Shown here: positions 44,571 to 54,100 of the stretch, one piece after another | Layout of the letters: the number at the start of each line of letters is the position of its first letter | Position numbering within the stretch: position 1 is the stretch's first letter | DNA from: an uncultured Flavobacteriaceae bacterium | GTDB taxonomy: Bacteria; Bacteroidota; Bacteroidia; Flavobacteriales; Flavobacteriaceae | NCBI GenBank assembly: GCA_905479065.1 | Contig: CAJQLB010000007.1 | Location: 51,750-115,749, forward strand | Length of the DNA stretch: 64,000 bases | Direction of reading: 5' to 3' | Notes under the pieces: generated by a model | What the model saw: only the letters and a program-made list of their open reading frames with translations | What the model was told of the DNA's origin: nothing | Database searches by the model: none | Position numbers and translations under genes: made by a program

Positions 44571-46061
44571 TTAAATTTTAGATGACAATGAGTTGTAAAA
44601 AACATAGCCAAAACCAAAGAAAAGCATTAAATGAAATGGGAATAACCCGAAATCTCCACCTTGGTTTCCCACGACAAAAGCGCTGTACATTCCAAAGGCA
44701 AAATAAAGCACAAGCAGACCTTCAAAAATAACATAAATTGACAGTGATTTTTTTACATATTTATTGCCTTTCCAACCATCTTTTAAGGTGTTTACATTAA
44801 ATTTAGGTGTGCGAATAAAATCACTTCGCTTTCTGAAATGTCCCTCTATCACTGCGATAGAATTATGTAATGAAAAACCCATAGCTATGGAGAAAAATGT
44901 AAAAAAAACAGCTGTATATTTAATAAACGATTTAAAATTTGCTCCATATGTTTTCTTGTACATAAACCAGTAACAAACATAAAATATAACTGAACTGACA
45001 ACAAAAAAACTCATTGCATAGAAATACATTTTAAGGTGGGTGTACTCGTTTTTTATATACAGCATAGGAATACTCAAAACAGCTACGATGAGTACATTTA
45101 AAAACATGGTGCTATTTAAAAGATGGAGCAAGCCATGAAGTTTAGTTTTTATTGAAATGTCTTTATTTTTTAAGACTCTCCACATCATTTTTCTGAAATT
45201 TTCAGCACCTCCCTTGTTCCACCTAAACTGTTGCGATCGTGCTGCGCTAATTACAATTGGTAATTCAGCTGGTGTTTCTACATTTTCTAAATATTTAAAT
45301 TTCCATTGTTTTAATTGTGCTCTGTAGCTTAAATCTAAATCCTCTGTAAGGGTGTCGCCTTCCCAATTCCCAGCATCTATAATGCATGATTTTCTCCAAA
45401 TTCCTGCAGTGCCATTAAAATTAATGAAATGTCCTTTACTGCTTCGACCAACCTGTTCTAGTGTGAAATGTGCATCAAGTGCAAAGGCTTGAATTCTGGT
45501 AAGTAATGAATAATTTCGATTGATATGACCCCAGCGGGTTTGTACAACACCGATGTCTGTGTTTTTAAAATGAGGAACTGTTTGTCTTAACCAATTGGAG
45601 TCAGGTAAAAAATCAGCATCAAAAATCGCAATAAATTCGCCTGTGGCAGATTTTAAACCTTCTTTTAATGCTCCTGCTTTAAATCCTTCACGAGTATCTC
45701 TTAACATGTGAATGATATTTAATCCTGACACTTGTAGTTTTTTAATGTGTTCAGCTGTTTTTTTAAGGGATTCATCTGTTGAATCGTCAAGCACTTGAAT
45801 TTGCAACTTATTTTTTGGATAATCTATCTTTGCGATATTGTCCAATAAACGTTCCATGACATACATTTCATTATAGACAGGCAGTTGAATAGTAACAAAG
45901 GGAATTTCACTTGGATTTGAAAAATCAAAAAGTTTGCTGATATCTATTTTGTTTTGTGCTGATAAATAGTTAAAAAGTAAATTTAATTGCGCTAAGGCAT
46001 ACATAAAAATAAGTAAAAGAGCCAGAGAATACAGAACTATGATACATGTAATTATAATCAT
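44571..46061 (-). CDS. Cellulose-synthase-like GT2 glycosyltransferase, integral membrane
   Basis: A 496-residue processive-type GT2 enzyme. One N-terminal span precedes the GT-A domain with VLDDSTDES, DADFLP (DxD), GTLTEDLDLSYR (TED) and a QxxRW motif (QQFRWNKG); four C-terminal spans follow. This is a CESA-like layout, but the polymer or lipid product is unknown. Its stop at 44571 precedes the GT87-like gene and its start overlaps the end of the DPM-type GT2 gene by 4 bases. Confidence 0.83.
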   Translation of the reverse strand: MIIITCIIVLYSLALLLIFMYALAQLNLLFNYLSAQNKIDISKLFDFSNPSEIPFVTIQLPVYNEMYVMERLLDNIAKIDYPKNKLQIQVLDDSTDESLKKTAEHIKKLQVSGLNIIHMLRDTREGFKAGALKEGLKSATGEFIAIFDADFLPDSNWLRQTVPHFKNTDIGVVQTRWGHINRNYSLLTRIQAFALDAHFTLEQVGRSSKGHFINFNGTAGIWRKSCIIDAGNWEGDTLTEDLDLSYRAQLKQWKFKYLENVETPAELPIVISAARSQQFRWNKGGAENFRKMMWRVLKNKDISIKTKLHGLLHLLNSTMFLNVLIVAVLSIPMLYIKNEYTHLKMYFYAMSFFVVSSVIFYVCYWFMYKKTYGANFKSFIKYTAVFFTFFSIAMGFSLHNSIAVIEGHFRKRSDFIRTPKFNVNTLKDGWKGNKYVKKSLSIYVIFEGLLVLYFAFGMYSAFVVGNQGGDFGLFPFHLMLFFGFGYVFYNSLSSKI

Positions 46062-46750
46062 TTTTTGAAGCTATATTTAAAAATCCATCCTAATATTTTT
46101 ACTCCAGCAAAGATAGCTCCTTTTATGGTTCCTGAAACTTTTGATACACCGATACGGTTTCTGTAATTAACAGGAATTTCGACATAACTAAACGCCTGTT
46201 TTAATACCTTCAGCTGCATTTCTACCGTCCAGCCATAGGTCTTGTCTTCCATATTAAGAGCTAATAGTTTATCATATTTAATAGCACGAAAGGGGCCTAA
46301 ATCTGTAAATGTTGATTTAAACATAACTCGCATTAAATTTGTGGCTAACCAATTCCCAAATATTTGCGGCATTGTCATGGAGCCTGGCTCTCTCAAATGC
46401 TTAGTTCTTGTGCCAATTACAAAATCAATATCCTTATCAAGTATGGGTTGTATTATTTTCGTTAGTTCTTCAGGATAATCGCTGTAATCTCCATCCAAAA
46501 AAACAATAATGTCAGGTGTTTGATGTTGCTCAGCAATGTATGTCATCCCTTTCAAGCAGGCATAACCATATCCTTTTTGTGACTCCTGAAGTACGGTAGC
46601 ACCAGATTGTCTGGCATTTTTTTCGGTAGCATCTATGGAATTATTACTGACAACAATTATTTCATCAACAATTTCAGGGATGTCATGAATGACATGAGAG
46701 ATTGAATCGGCTTCATTGTAGGCGGGAATGATAACTTTAATAATTGGCAT
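46058..46750 (-). CDS. GT2 glycosyltransferase of dolichol-phosphate-mannose synthase type
   Basis: A 230-residue GT-A protein with IIPAYNEADS at the N-terminus, FLDGDYSDYPEE as the DxD region and LGPFRAIKYDKL near the end. The GT-A fold without membrane spans suggests that it makes a polyprenyl-phosphate sugar, which the GT87-like enzyme two genes on could use as donor. Overlap with the CESA-like gene supports co-translation. A possible -7 element lies upstream at 46772-46779. Confidence 0.82.
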   Translation of the reverse strand: MPIIKVIIPAYNEADSISHVIHDIPEIVDEIIVVSNNSIDATEKNARQSGATVLQESQKGYGYACLKGMTYIAEQHQTPDIIVFLDGDYSDYPEELTKIIQPILDKDIDFVIGTRTKHLREPGSMTMPQIFGNWLATNLMRVMFKSTFTDLGPFRAIKYDKLLALNMEDKTYGWTVEMQLKVLKQAFSYVEIPVNYRNRIGVSKVSGTIKGAIFAGVKILGWIFKYSFKK

Positions 46751-46771
46751 TTGATAATTACTTTACAATGA

Positions 46772-46779
46772 CAAAAGTA
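46772..46779 (-). promoter_or_regulatory. Possible -7 element before the GT2 gene
   Basis: On the minus strand TACTTTTG matches TAnnTTTG 22 bases before the GT2 start. No TTTG is found at the right distance upstream, so this is weak. Confidence 0.25.
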
Positions 46780-46793
46780 CGATACTTTGCTAG

Positions 46794-48374
46794 TTATTTT
46801 TGATTCACTAAATCCATTAGATTAATATCATTACCAAGCAGTATTTCAGTTGAATTAATACGGCCTTTTTCAGGGCCATTCTCTAACTTTAATACACCTC
46901 TAGGACAAACAGCTGAGCAAATGCCACATCCAACACAGCTAGCTCTCACGATGTTTTCGCCCTTTTGTGCATAAGCTCTAACATCAATTCCTTGTTCGCA
47001 ATATGTCGAACAATTTCCGCATGAAATACATTGTCCTCCATTCGTGGTAATTCTAAATCTTGACTTAAAGCGCTGTACGATTCCTAGATAAGCAGCTAGT
47101 GGGCAACCAAAGCGACACCATACGCGATTACCAAAAATAGGATAAAACCCAGTTCCAATAACACCAGCAAATATGGCGCCTATTAAAAATCCATAAATAT
47201 CCTGAATTGTTTGAACTTTAATGCCAAGCACTGTCGCCACTCCAGAGAAATAAGAATACAATGTAAAACCGGTCATTATCAATGCCGCAATTAAAACGCC
47301 GTGGACCATCCATCGTTCAATTTTCCAAACTTTTAAAGACTTATCTGAAAGATGTCTATAGGGGTCTCCCAATGTTTCAGCTAATCCTCCACACCCACAA
47401 ACCCAAGAGCAGTACCATCGTTTGCCAAAAAAGTATACCATGACTGGAACGATGATTAGTGTCAACAAAATGCCCCAAACAAGAATGAATAATCCTAAAC
47501 CACCACTTGCGATTAACTGATCTAAATTCCAGCTAAAAAAGAAGTCATAATCCAATGGGAAAGCATTTTTAAAATCATACCAAGGTTTTTCAAAACGAAC
47601 TAATATTTCAGGAATTAAAAACGCAAATACAATTTGAAAAAATAATACGGAGCTGGTTCGTAATATTTGATATTTGTTATGACGATATTTAATGTACATG
47701 CGCAGCGCCATGACACTCATAACGACACAGTATAAAAAACCGTACAAAAACCATTGGCTTGCTAAATTACCACTTAGTAGTTCACTTATTGGATCTACAA
47801 GATACGTCCAGTTAACAATATAATTTGGACAAAAATATAGGAGAAGATAAAAGCCAACTAAAAACACAAATACAAACCACCCAATCCAGCCTCTGTTGGT
47901 TGCAGCATTGAACCAAATACCATTGTTTTTGACGCCTGGGGGTCCTTTCACAATAACATTAGGGATAATGTACAATAATGCGCCAAGAATACCTAACCCA
48001 AAAGTAAGCCACCAAAACAGTCGTTTATTTTCCTTAACGATACCTTGCCCTGCTTGTTTTACAAAGACATAAGTAAAGCTATTAGGCTTGTCCCAAATAA
48101 TTTTATTCCACTCGCTATTTTGCTTATGGGCATTGTTTGCAACTTCCATGGCAGAGATTATTTCTGCTGAAAATGAGAACGGCTCGTTAAACGTCTCATT
48201 CACTATTTTGTTGTTCACGATTTCAATGAAGAGCTCACTTTTAATTGCTTTATTTTTGACAACTTTATCCAGCACTACAGGCGTTAATTTATAGTTGCCA
48301 AGAATTATCAATGAGGTAAATATTGTAAGACCCAACAAGAATAAAGCAAGCCCTATATTTTGTAGATACTTCAT
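46794..48374 (-). CDS. Polyferredoxin-type 4Fe-4S membrane protein (NosR/NapH/CcoG-like)
   Basis: A 526-residue membrane protein with about six spans. A YCSWVCGCGG segment (CxxxCxC) follows the second half of the spans, a FGCPLAAY block further on, and two 4Fe-4S clusters near the C-terminus: CISCGNCSTYCEQG and CVGCGICSAVCPRG. It likely carries electrons between a cytosolic donor and the membrane. The FAD oxidoreductase encoded directly upstream (1 base gap) is a likely partner. The final electron acceptor is unknown. Confidence 0.82.
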   Translation of the reverse strand: MKYLQNIGLALFLLGLTIFTSLIILGNYKLTPVVLDKVVKNKAIKSELFIEIVNNKIVNETFNEPFSFSAEIISAMEVANNAHKQNSEWNKIIWDKPNSFTYVFVKQAGQGIVKENKRLFWWLTFGLGILGALLYIIPNVIVKGPPGVKNNGIWFNAATNRGWIGWFVFVFLVGFYLLLYFCPNYIVNWTYLVDPISELLSGNLASQWFLYGFLYCVVMSVMALRMYIKYRHNKYQILRTSSVLFFQIVFAFLIPEILVRFEKPWYDFKNAFPLDYDFFFSWNLDQLIASGGLGLFILVWGILLTLIIVPVMVYFFGKRWYCSWVCGCGGLAETLGDPYRHLSDKSLKVWKIERWMVHGVLIAALIMTGFTLYSYFSGVATVLGIKVQTIQDIYGFLIGAIFAGVIGTGFYPIFGNRVWCRFGCPLAAYLGIVQRFKSRFRITTNGGQCISCGNCSTYCEQGIDVRAYAQKGENIVRASCVGCGICSAVCPRGVLKLENGPEKGRINSTEILLGNDINLMDLVNQK

Positions 48375-48375
48375 G

Positions 48376-49719
48376 CTAATTGGTTTTAAATATTCGTTTC
48401 CAACTTCTTTTTTTTAGGTGGATACTTGTGCTATTTTCATAGTTAAATTTACCTACAATTTCTTGCTCGTGAAGTTTGTAAAATTCAGGATCAAAATTTG
48501 CGTCACACAAATGAGCTAAAACGTATTCAATAGTTTGTTTTTTAGAAAGCATTCTGTCAAAAAAATCGTGACGCATTCTAATCCCAAAAGTATTGATACC
48601 AATAAATTCATGGGTATTCTTATCATAACTTATGTGAATACATTTCTTGCCGCTTTTGTGCTCCCAATAAAAGCGTTTTTCATGCTCTTTTGGTTGTGCC
48701 CATACCCATCCATAGGTCTGATATTCAATATCCATGAATTTTGCAGAATTGAACCAATGTCCTGGTTTGTATTCTAATCTGTTGCCACAGATTGTTTGTG
48801 CCACCGTTTCTCCCATCATACGTCCTGTATACCAAACAGCTTCAATTGGTCTGCGACTTCCGATGGCCACGTGTTGTTCTGCACAATCTCCAATCGCATA
48901 AATATTTGAAATATTAGTTTCCAGGAAACGATTTACTTTTACGCCTTTACCTGTTTCTATTTCTGAATCTCTAATAAAATTAATGTTGGGTGATACACCG
49001 GCTGTCAGTCCTAACATATTACAATGAATTTCTTCTCCTGTTTCCTCAATAATGACTGATTTTACTTGCCCTATTTCATCTGAAATGATTTCTTTGAGAT
49101 TGGTAGAGAGTCTTAGATCGATGCCATTTGATAATATCTCTCTATTTATTATTGCTGATTCTTCTTGAGGTAAGACACCATTCCAGAAACTAGCTTCTCT
49201 TACTAAAAAAGTGACAGGAATGTGTCGTGAATGCAACATTTCTGCTAACTCTATCCCTATGAGTCCTCCTCCAACAATGACTGCACGTTGACATACTTTA
49301 TTATTTGGAGCATAGGTCTCAAGACTCTCTAAATCTTGCTTGTGATACATTCCTAAAACGCCCTTGAGATCTTGGCCCGGCCATCCAAATTTATTTGGCT
49401 TACTGCCAGTTGCAATGATAAGTTTATCATATTTAAGCGTTTCTCCGTTATCAAAATAGAGTATGTTATGCTTGGTTTCAATAGTATGAACAAATCCTTT
49501 TTTGAGCTCTATCTTATTTTTTTCCCAAAACCAATTTTCGTAGGGTTGCGTGTGTTCAAATTTCATATGCCCCATAAAAACATACATGAGCGCAGTGCGT
49601 GAGAAGAAATAATCTGTTTCTGCTGACACTAGAGTGATTTTTTTATCTGAAAGTTTGCGAATATGCCTTGCGGCTGTTACGCCAGAAATTCCATTTCCAA
49701 TAATAACGATGTGTTCCAT
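48376..49719 (-). CDS. NAD(P)/FAD-dependent oxidoreductase
   Basis: A 447-residue pyridine-nucleotide-disulfide-type flavoprotein. The FAD motif HIVIIGNGISGVTAARHI is at the N-terminus, the NAD motif RAVIVGGGLIGIELAEML in the middle and IYAIGDCAEQ as the second FAD contact. The closest types are nitrite/ferredoxin reductase large-subunit-like enzymes. It opens the minus-strand operon with the polyferredoxin gene and three glycosyltransferase genes, suggesting a redox pair. The substrate is unknown. Confidence 0.85.
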   Translation of the reverse strand: MEHIVIIGNGISGVTAARHIRKLSDKKITLVSAETDYFFSRTALMYVFMGHMKFEHTQPYENWFWEKNKIELKKGFVHTIETKHNILYFDNGETLKYDKLIIATGSKPNKFGWPGQDLKGVLGMYHKQDLESLETYAPNNKVCQRAVIVGGGLIGIELAEMLHSRHIPVTFLVREASFWNGVLPQEESAIINREILSNGIDLRLSTNLKEIISDEIGQVKSVIIEETGEEIHCNMLGLTAGVSPNINFIRDSEIETGKGVKVNRFLETNISNIYAIGDCAEQHVAIGSRRPIEAVWYTGRMMGETVAQTICGNRLEYKPGHWFNSAKFMDIEYQTYGWVWAQPKEHEKRFYWEHKSGKKCIHISYDKNTHEFIGINTFGIRMRHDFFDRMLSKKQTIEYVLAHLCDANFDPEFYKLHEQEIVGKFNYENSTSIHLKKRSWKRIFKTN

Positions 49720-49808
49720 AGGACAATTATTAAAAAAATAAACTGTGGAATTGTTAAATCTTATATAAGATAATTTCAGTTTGTTTAAATTTATAATTTA
49801 TTTACATC

Positions 49809-50813
49809 ATGAGAATAGTTTTTACATTTTATTTATTAATAAGTTTAGGAGCTTGCAGTATGTCAACATTTAAGGAACCCAAGATTAATGGGGTGAGTTT
49901 TGTTGCTTCTAGGGATTCGATTTTCGAAACGCATGTAATTCCAGTTCTGAGAATTAACGCAAATTATGCTGCTATTATGCCTTATGGATTTATTCGTAGT
50001 GTTGATGAACCTGACATTATTTATAACTCAAAGAGACAGTGGTTTGGTGAATCAAAGCTTGGAGCCGAGCAGTATATACGTGAGTTATCCCGACATAATG
50101 TCAAGACCATGATGAAACCTCATTTGTGGATTCGTGGAGAATTTACGGGCCATATGACGATGACATCTGATCATAATTGGGAGCAACTTAAACTTTCATA
50201 TACTTCGTTCATTCTAGAATATGCAGCATTGGCAGAGTCAACAAAAACGGAAATATTTTGTATTGGTACTGAATTGGAAGCATTTATAAAATATGATTCA
50301 AAATATTGGTTCAATTTGATCAAACAAATCAAATCTGTTTACTCAGGGAAATTAACCTATGCTGCAAATTGGGATGAATATGATAAAACGCCGTTTTGGA
50401 GTGAATTAGATTATATAGGGGTAGATGCATATTTTCCAGTAAGTAATGCTCAGACACCATCGGTGAACGAATGTTTAAATGGTTGGGAATCGCATAAAAA
50501 GGAAATTAAAGCTGTTTCAGATAAGTTTAATAAGCCTATATTATTTACTGAATTTGGCTATCGAAGTGTTGATTTTTCAGGACGTGAGCCATGGAAAAGT
50601 GATCGTTACAACACATCAGCTAATTTAATCGCACAAAATAATACAACTACTGCACTCTTTGAAACATTTTGGAAAGAAGACTGGTTTTCGGGTGGATTTA
50701 TTTGGAAATGGTTTCATAATTATGAAACTAGCGGTGGTGAATTAAATAATCAATTTACACCACAAAATAAACCAGTGGAGGAAATTATAAAGGATTATTA
50801 TTTAACATATTAA
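49809..50813 (+). CDS. GH113-like TIM-barrel glycoside hydrolase, lipoprotein
   Basis: A 334-residue lipoprotein (signal peptide with LGACS lipobox) of TIM-barrel type. Glu155 in GTELEAF and Glu248 in LFTEFGYRS fit the acid/base and nucleophile of GH113-type hydrolases, and FIWKWFHNYE ends the barrel. Known members act on mannan-like or related glycans; the substrate here is unknown. The gene is the only plus-strand gene among the glycosyltransferase and arsenosugar operons, and its stop overlaps by 4 bases the stop of the convergent transferase. Confidence 0.75.
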   Translation: MRIVFTFYLLISLGACSMSTFKEPKINGVSFVASRDSIFETHVIPVLRINANYAAIMPYGFIRSVDEPDIIYNSKRQWFGESKLGAEQYIRELSRHNVKTMMKPHLWIRGEFTGHMTMTSDHNWEQLKLSYTSFILEYAALAESTKTEIFCIGTELEAFIKYDSKYWFNLIKQIKSVYSGKLTYAANWDEYDKTPFWSELDYIGVDAYFPVSNAQTPSVNECLNGWESHKKEIKAVSDKFNKPILFTEFGYRSVDFSGREPWKSDRYNTSANLIAQNNTTTALFETFWKEDWFSGGFIWKWFHNYETSGGELNNQFTPQNKPVEEIIKDYYLTY

Positions 50814-51532
50814 GAAATGTATTTTTTGTAATAATCGAATAATTCGTTTGCTGAGTTTCCGCGCCATTTTTTATAATAAATCATCCAAAAATGATATTGA
50901 AGTCTCCAAATTCCTTTAGACTCAAAACGCCTTGCGGAGGTAAATAGTTTTTTATTAATAACCGTAAATTGTTTGCGCTTATATAGTTCAGAAATTAATA
51001 TGTTGTCCTCGTATATGACATAATTTTCGTCAAACCCTCCTATATTTTCAAAAAGCTGTTTTGTGATAAATTGACTTTGATCACCACCTCTGCATACTCG
51101 AAAATTAAATTGTGTTAACCAACTTGATAGTTTTAACCACCAATGTGAATGCTTAAATTGTAGTCTGAAACATCCAGCTAAATTTCCTTTTTTCACCTCG
51201 TTAGCAATGAGTTTGTCAAAATTACTTGGAGGAAAAGAATCGGCATGTAAAAAATATAATATTCCTCCAGTAGCTGCGTTCGCGCCTGCATTCATTTGTT
51301 TTGATCGTCCCCTTGGACTACGGATGAGATGACACTTAATTTTTTGTTTTCCAATAATTGTTTTTTGAAAAAAAGCACATACAATATCCCTAGTTAGATC
51401 CCTGCTTCCACCATCAACAATGATTAGCTCGTGAATAATGCTAGGAGAAGAATTGACAAGTAGATGGTTTAGCAGTTTATTGATGGATGCTGCCTCGTTA
51501 AGAACAGGAATAATAATCGAAATACTATTCAT
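50810..51532 (-). CDS. TIGR04283-family arsenosugar biosynthesis glycosyltransferase (GT2)
   Basis: A 240-residue GT-A glycosyltransferase of the TIGR04283 group. It opens with SIIIPVLNEAASI, has a LIIVDGGSRDLT box, the HADSFPP DxD-like site and GGDQSQF with YEDNIL near the end. In arsenosugar clusters this transferase is thought to act on ArsS products. It is the last gene of the operon and overlaps the DUF547 stop by 8 bases. Confidence 0.88.
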   Translation of the reverse strand: MNSISIIIPVLNEAASINKLLNHLLVNSSPSIIHELIIVDGGSRDLTRDIVCAFFQKTIIGKQKIKCHLIRSPRGRSKQMNAGANAATGGILYFLHADSFPPSNFDKLIANEVKKGNLAGCFRLQFKHSHWWLKLSSWLTQFNFRVCRGGDQSQFITKQLFENIGGFDENYVIYEDNILISELYKRKQFTVINKKLFTSARRFESKGIWRLQYHFWMIYYKKWRGNSANELFDYYKKYIS

Positions 51533-52295
51533 TTAAAGCCCAGTTATAGTCTTGATAGGATATTTTTGCTTTTTGCGATATCTCAACGGAGGCGTACAAG
51601 TTCAAGAAGTCTATAAGACTTCCGTTTTGTTTAAAATCTCGAGAAAACCAATCAAAAATTTTAGAAATTTTTAAAGTGTCTTTGGTGATATAATTTCGTT
51701 TTTGGTCTGATAAAAAGTCTTTGCTTGCATTGCTTAATTGCTGTTCAATATTGTCAGTATTATACGCTTCGTTTAAAAGTTTGGGGCAAGAGTAGGAGGC
51801 ACAGACAATAGCAAAATGAATACGAGGTTCTTTCATTTTTCTCAGGATATCATGCTCAATTTCTCCTAAGCTATACATGGTGTTTCCAAGTTTCCATAAA
51901 CGTTGTTTCCACGGGTTTTTTATTTCTTTTATGCTGGTTACAGGATAGTGTTTAATAATTAAATCGACTGTAAAAGCGTTGTAGGCATTAATCCAAAACG
52001 CCAATTGTGCTCCTTTTTCTAATGATTGAATCATTTTATTACTGCAAAACTCATCTAATTTTGAAATATAATTTTCAAGTTTTTCAGGATCTTTCTGAAG
52101 CGTCTTATAATTGACTGTTCCGTCTTTTGTAACATGTGTTTTAAGTATTTCTGTCCAAAGTTTATGAAGATCTGTTTCTTCAATGGACTGAGAGTTGCTT
52201 TCAGAATTTGGAATTAATTCTTGACTTTGAACAGTACCTATGTCGACATAACAGCACATGGTTAACAATAAATAAAATGACTTTATCTTAAACAT
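51525..52295 (-). CDS. DUF547-domain protein, secreted
   Basis: A 256-residue protein with a signal peptide of about 24 residues and a DUF547 domain. The family marks are ALQLAFWINAYNAFTVDLI-type (here GAQLAFWINAYNAFTV), HYPVTSIKEI, FAIVCASYSCP and LNEAYN. DUF547 resembles papain-like or related hydrolase folds but the reaction is unknown. Such genes recur in arsenosugar clusters; here it sits between the ArsM and TIGR04283 genes, 18 bases from ArsM. Confidence 0.85.
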   Translation of the reverse strand: MFKIKSFYLLLTMCCYVDIGTVQSQELIPNSESNSQSIEETDLHKLWTEILKTHVTKDGTVNYKTLQKDPEKLENYISKLDEFCSNKMIQSLEKGAQLAFWINAYNAFTVDLIIKHYPVTSIKEIKNPWKQRLWKLGNTMYSLGEIEHDILRKMKEPRIHFAIVCASYSCPKLLNEAYNTDNIEQQLSNASKDFLSDQKRNYITKDTLKISKIFDWFSRDFKQNGSLIDFLNLYASVEISQKAKISYQDYNWALNE

Positions 52296-52313
52296 ATCAT
52301 CTTGTATGAATTC

Positions 52314-53285
52314 TCAGCAACATCCTCCACCGTCATAATGAAACGTGGACTCGCTAATAAAGATGTCATCTCTTTTTAATGACGACAAAGATGCAGCAGT
52401 TTTATCACAAATGGCGAGTGGCTGATTTTTTAATAAGATATGGCCAGCATGGTCGTCAAAATAATCGTTTCCCCCAAAATAAATAGCAGCTTTACCTGTA
52501 AAGATGCATGGGCCGTCATCGGGCATCGGATCTTTTATGGCAGCAACTTCAATTGATTCGATATAAATTAATTCTTTAGTTGCATAGTTTTTTGGATCTA
52601 AAACACGATAAGGTTTTCTTGCCCTAATTTCGATCGTACCAAATCCTTCATCGGTTAGTGCTTTAACATAAGCATCTATTGGTAAACTCCCGCTTAAACA
52701 TAAGGCTCTTAGGCGCTCATCGTTACGTAAGTCATCATTCATGGTTTGTTCACATGTTGGATCACTCATAACAAGACGTCCGTGTGGTTTTAAAACGCGA
52801 TACATTTCTGCGATTGCTTTTTTTAATTCCTCTGATTTAAAAATATTAAATAAACAATTTTGAGCTGCAACATCAATACTGTTGTTCTCAACGGGTAGGT
52901 TAAGAGCGTCTCCTTTTTTCAGTATAACAAAGTCACTTTTGAACCATTCATTTTGTAATTCTGCCTCTTTGAAATTTTTTCGTGACGCCTCAAGCATTTC
53001 ATCAACAACGTCAACACCAATAACGCCCCCTTTTTGTCTATTGAAGTAAGAAAATTGTAAAAGTTCCATTCCACCCCCAACACCAACATATAACATTTTT
53101 GGGTTATTTGTTAAATCACGAGCATGTACTGTACTTCCACAGCCGTAATTCATTTCTTGCATAATTTTAGGTATTTTTAATCCGGGTAATTCCCATATAG
53201 GATTAGTAGTGCAGCACAAACCAATATCAGGTGATAATGCAGCTTCTTTGTATACTTCATGCGTTGTTTCTAAATAATTGCTCAT
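52314..53285 (-). CDS. arsM: Arsenosugar biosynthesis arsenite methyltransferase ArsM
   Basis: A 323-residue SAM-dependent methyltransferase of the arsenosugar type. The SAM motif is VGVGGGMELLQF, and cysteines that can hold As(III) are Cys24, Cys25 and Cys49 in DIGLCCTTNP and NYGCGS. The protein ends in the cysteine pair Cys322-Cys323 (GGGCC). It would make dimethylarsenite for the ArsS step. Two bases separate it from the phosphorylase gene. Confidence 0.88.
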   Translation of the reverse strand: MSNYLETTHEVYKEAALSPDIGLCCTTNPIWELPGLKIPKIMQEMNYGCGSTVHARDLTNNPKMLYVGVGGGMELLQFSYFNRQKGGVIGVDVVDEMLEASRKNFKEAELQNEWFKSDFVILKKGDALNLPVENNSIDVAAQNCLFNIFKSEELKKAIAEMYRVLKPHGRLVMSDPTCEQTMNDDLRNDERLRALCLSGSLPIDAYVKALTDEGFGTIEIRARKPYRVLDPKNYATKELIYIESIEVAAIKDPMPDDGPCIFTGKAAIYFGGNDYFDDHAGHILLKNQPLAICDKTAASLSSLKRDDIFISESTFHYDGGGCC

Positions 53286-53287
53286 AT

Positions 53288-54100
53288 TTATAATGACTTT
53301 ATTAATTGTGTAAATAGGGTTATCATTTGTGGTTCAGCTTTGGTGGCCATCGCAATGATTTCTTTAATATTGACAGGTTGTAAGTTGTCAGGGTTGCATT
53401 CATCTGTTAGTACCGATACTGCTGCGACTTTCAAATTCAAGTGATTTGCAACAATAATTTCAGGAACAGTACTCATGCCAACAGCATCTGCCCCGATAAT
53501 TTTTAGCATTCGATACTCTGCTCTTGTTTCTAACTGAGGCCCAACGACACTTGCATAAACTCCTTTATGGAGTGTTATGTTATGAGTTTTTGCAATGACT
53601 TCAAAAGTGCTATTCATGGATTTATCATACGGGGAACTCATGTCAGTAAAACGCTCACCGAATTGAGAAACATTATTAAAGGCAAGAGGTGAGCTTCCTT
53701 GTAAGTTAATATGGTCATCAATAAGCATTAGCTCTCCTTTTTTAAAGTTGAGGTTTATCGCTCCTGAGGCATTTGATACGAGTAATGTGTGTATCCCTAA
53801 TTGTTCCATAATCCTCACAGGGTATGTTACATCTTGAAGTGTATACCCTTCGTATAAATGAAAACGGCCTTGCATGACAATTACTTTTTTATCAGCAAAT
53901 GTTCCATAGATTAATTTTCCTTTGTGAAATTCGACGGTGGCTGTAGGGAAATATGGAATGTGATTATAACTAACTTCTTTAATAACATCAATTTCTTGAA
54001 TCAATTGGCCTAAGCCAGTTCCAAGGATGATTCCAATTTCTGGTTTATCAAAACCTTTGTCTTTAAGGTATTCAGTTGTTTTTTGTATTTGTTTTATCAT
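53288..54100 (-). CDS. Purine-nucleoside phosphorylase
   Basis: A 270-residue phosphorylase of the PNP/MTAP family (PNPH type). The GTGLGQL start of the active site, the MQGRFHLYEGY and NASGAINLN blocks and the final GMSTVPEIIVA motif are present. It cleaves purine nucleosides by phosphorolysis. In the arsenosugar context it could remove the base from the ArsS product. It overlaps the TIGR04282 gene by 4 bases, consistent with a pathway role rather than general salvage. Confidence 0.92.
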   Translation of the reverse strand: MIKQIQKTTEYLKDKGFDKPEIGIILGTGLGQLIQEIDVIKEVSYNHIPYFPTATVEFHKGKLIYGTFADKKVIVMQGRFHLYEGYTLQDVTYPVRIMEQLGIHTLLVSNASGAINLNFKKGELMLIDDHINLQGSSPLAFNNVSQFGERFTDMSSPYDKSMNSTFEVIAKTHNITLHKGVYASVVGPQLETRAEYRMLKIIGADAVGMSTVPEIIVANHLNLKVAAVSVLTDECNPDNLQPVNIKEIIAMATKAEPQMITLFTQLIKSL

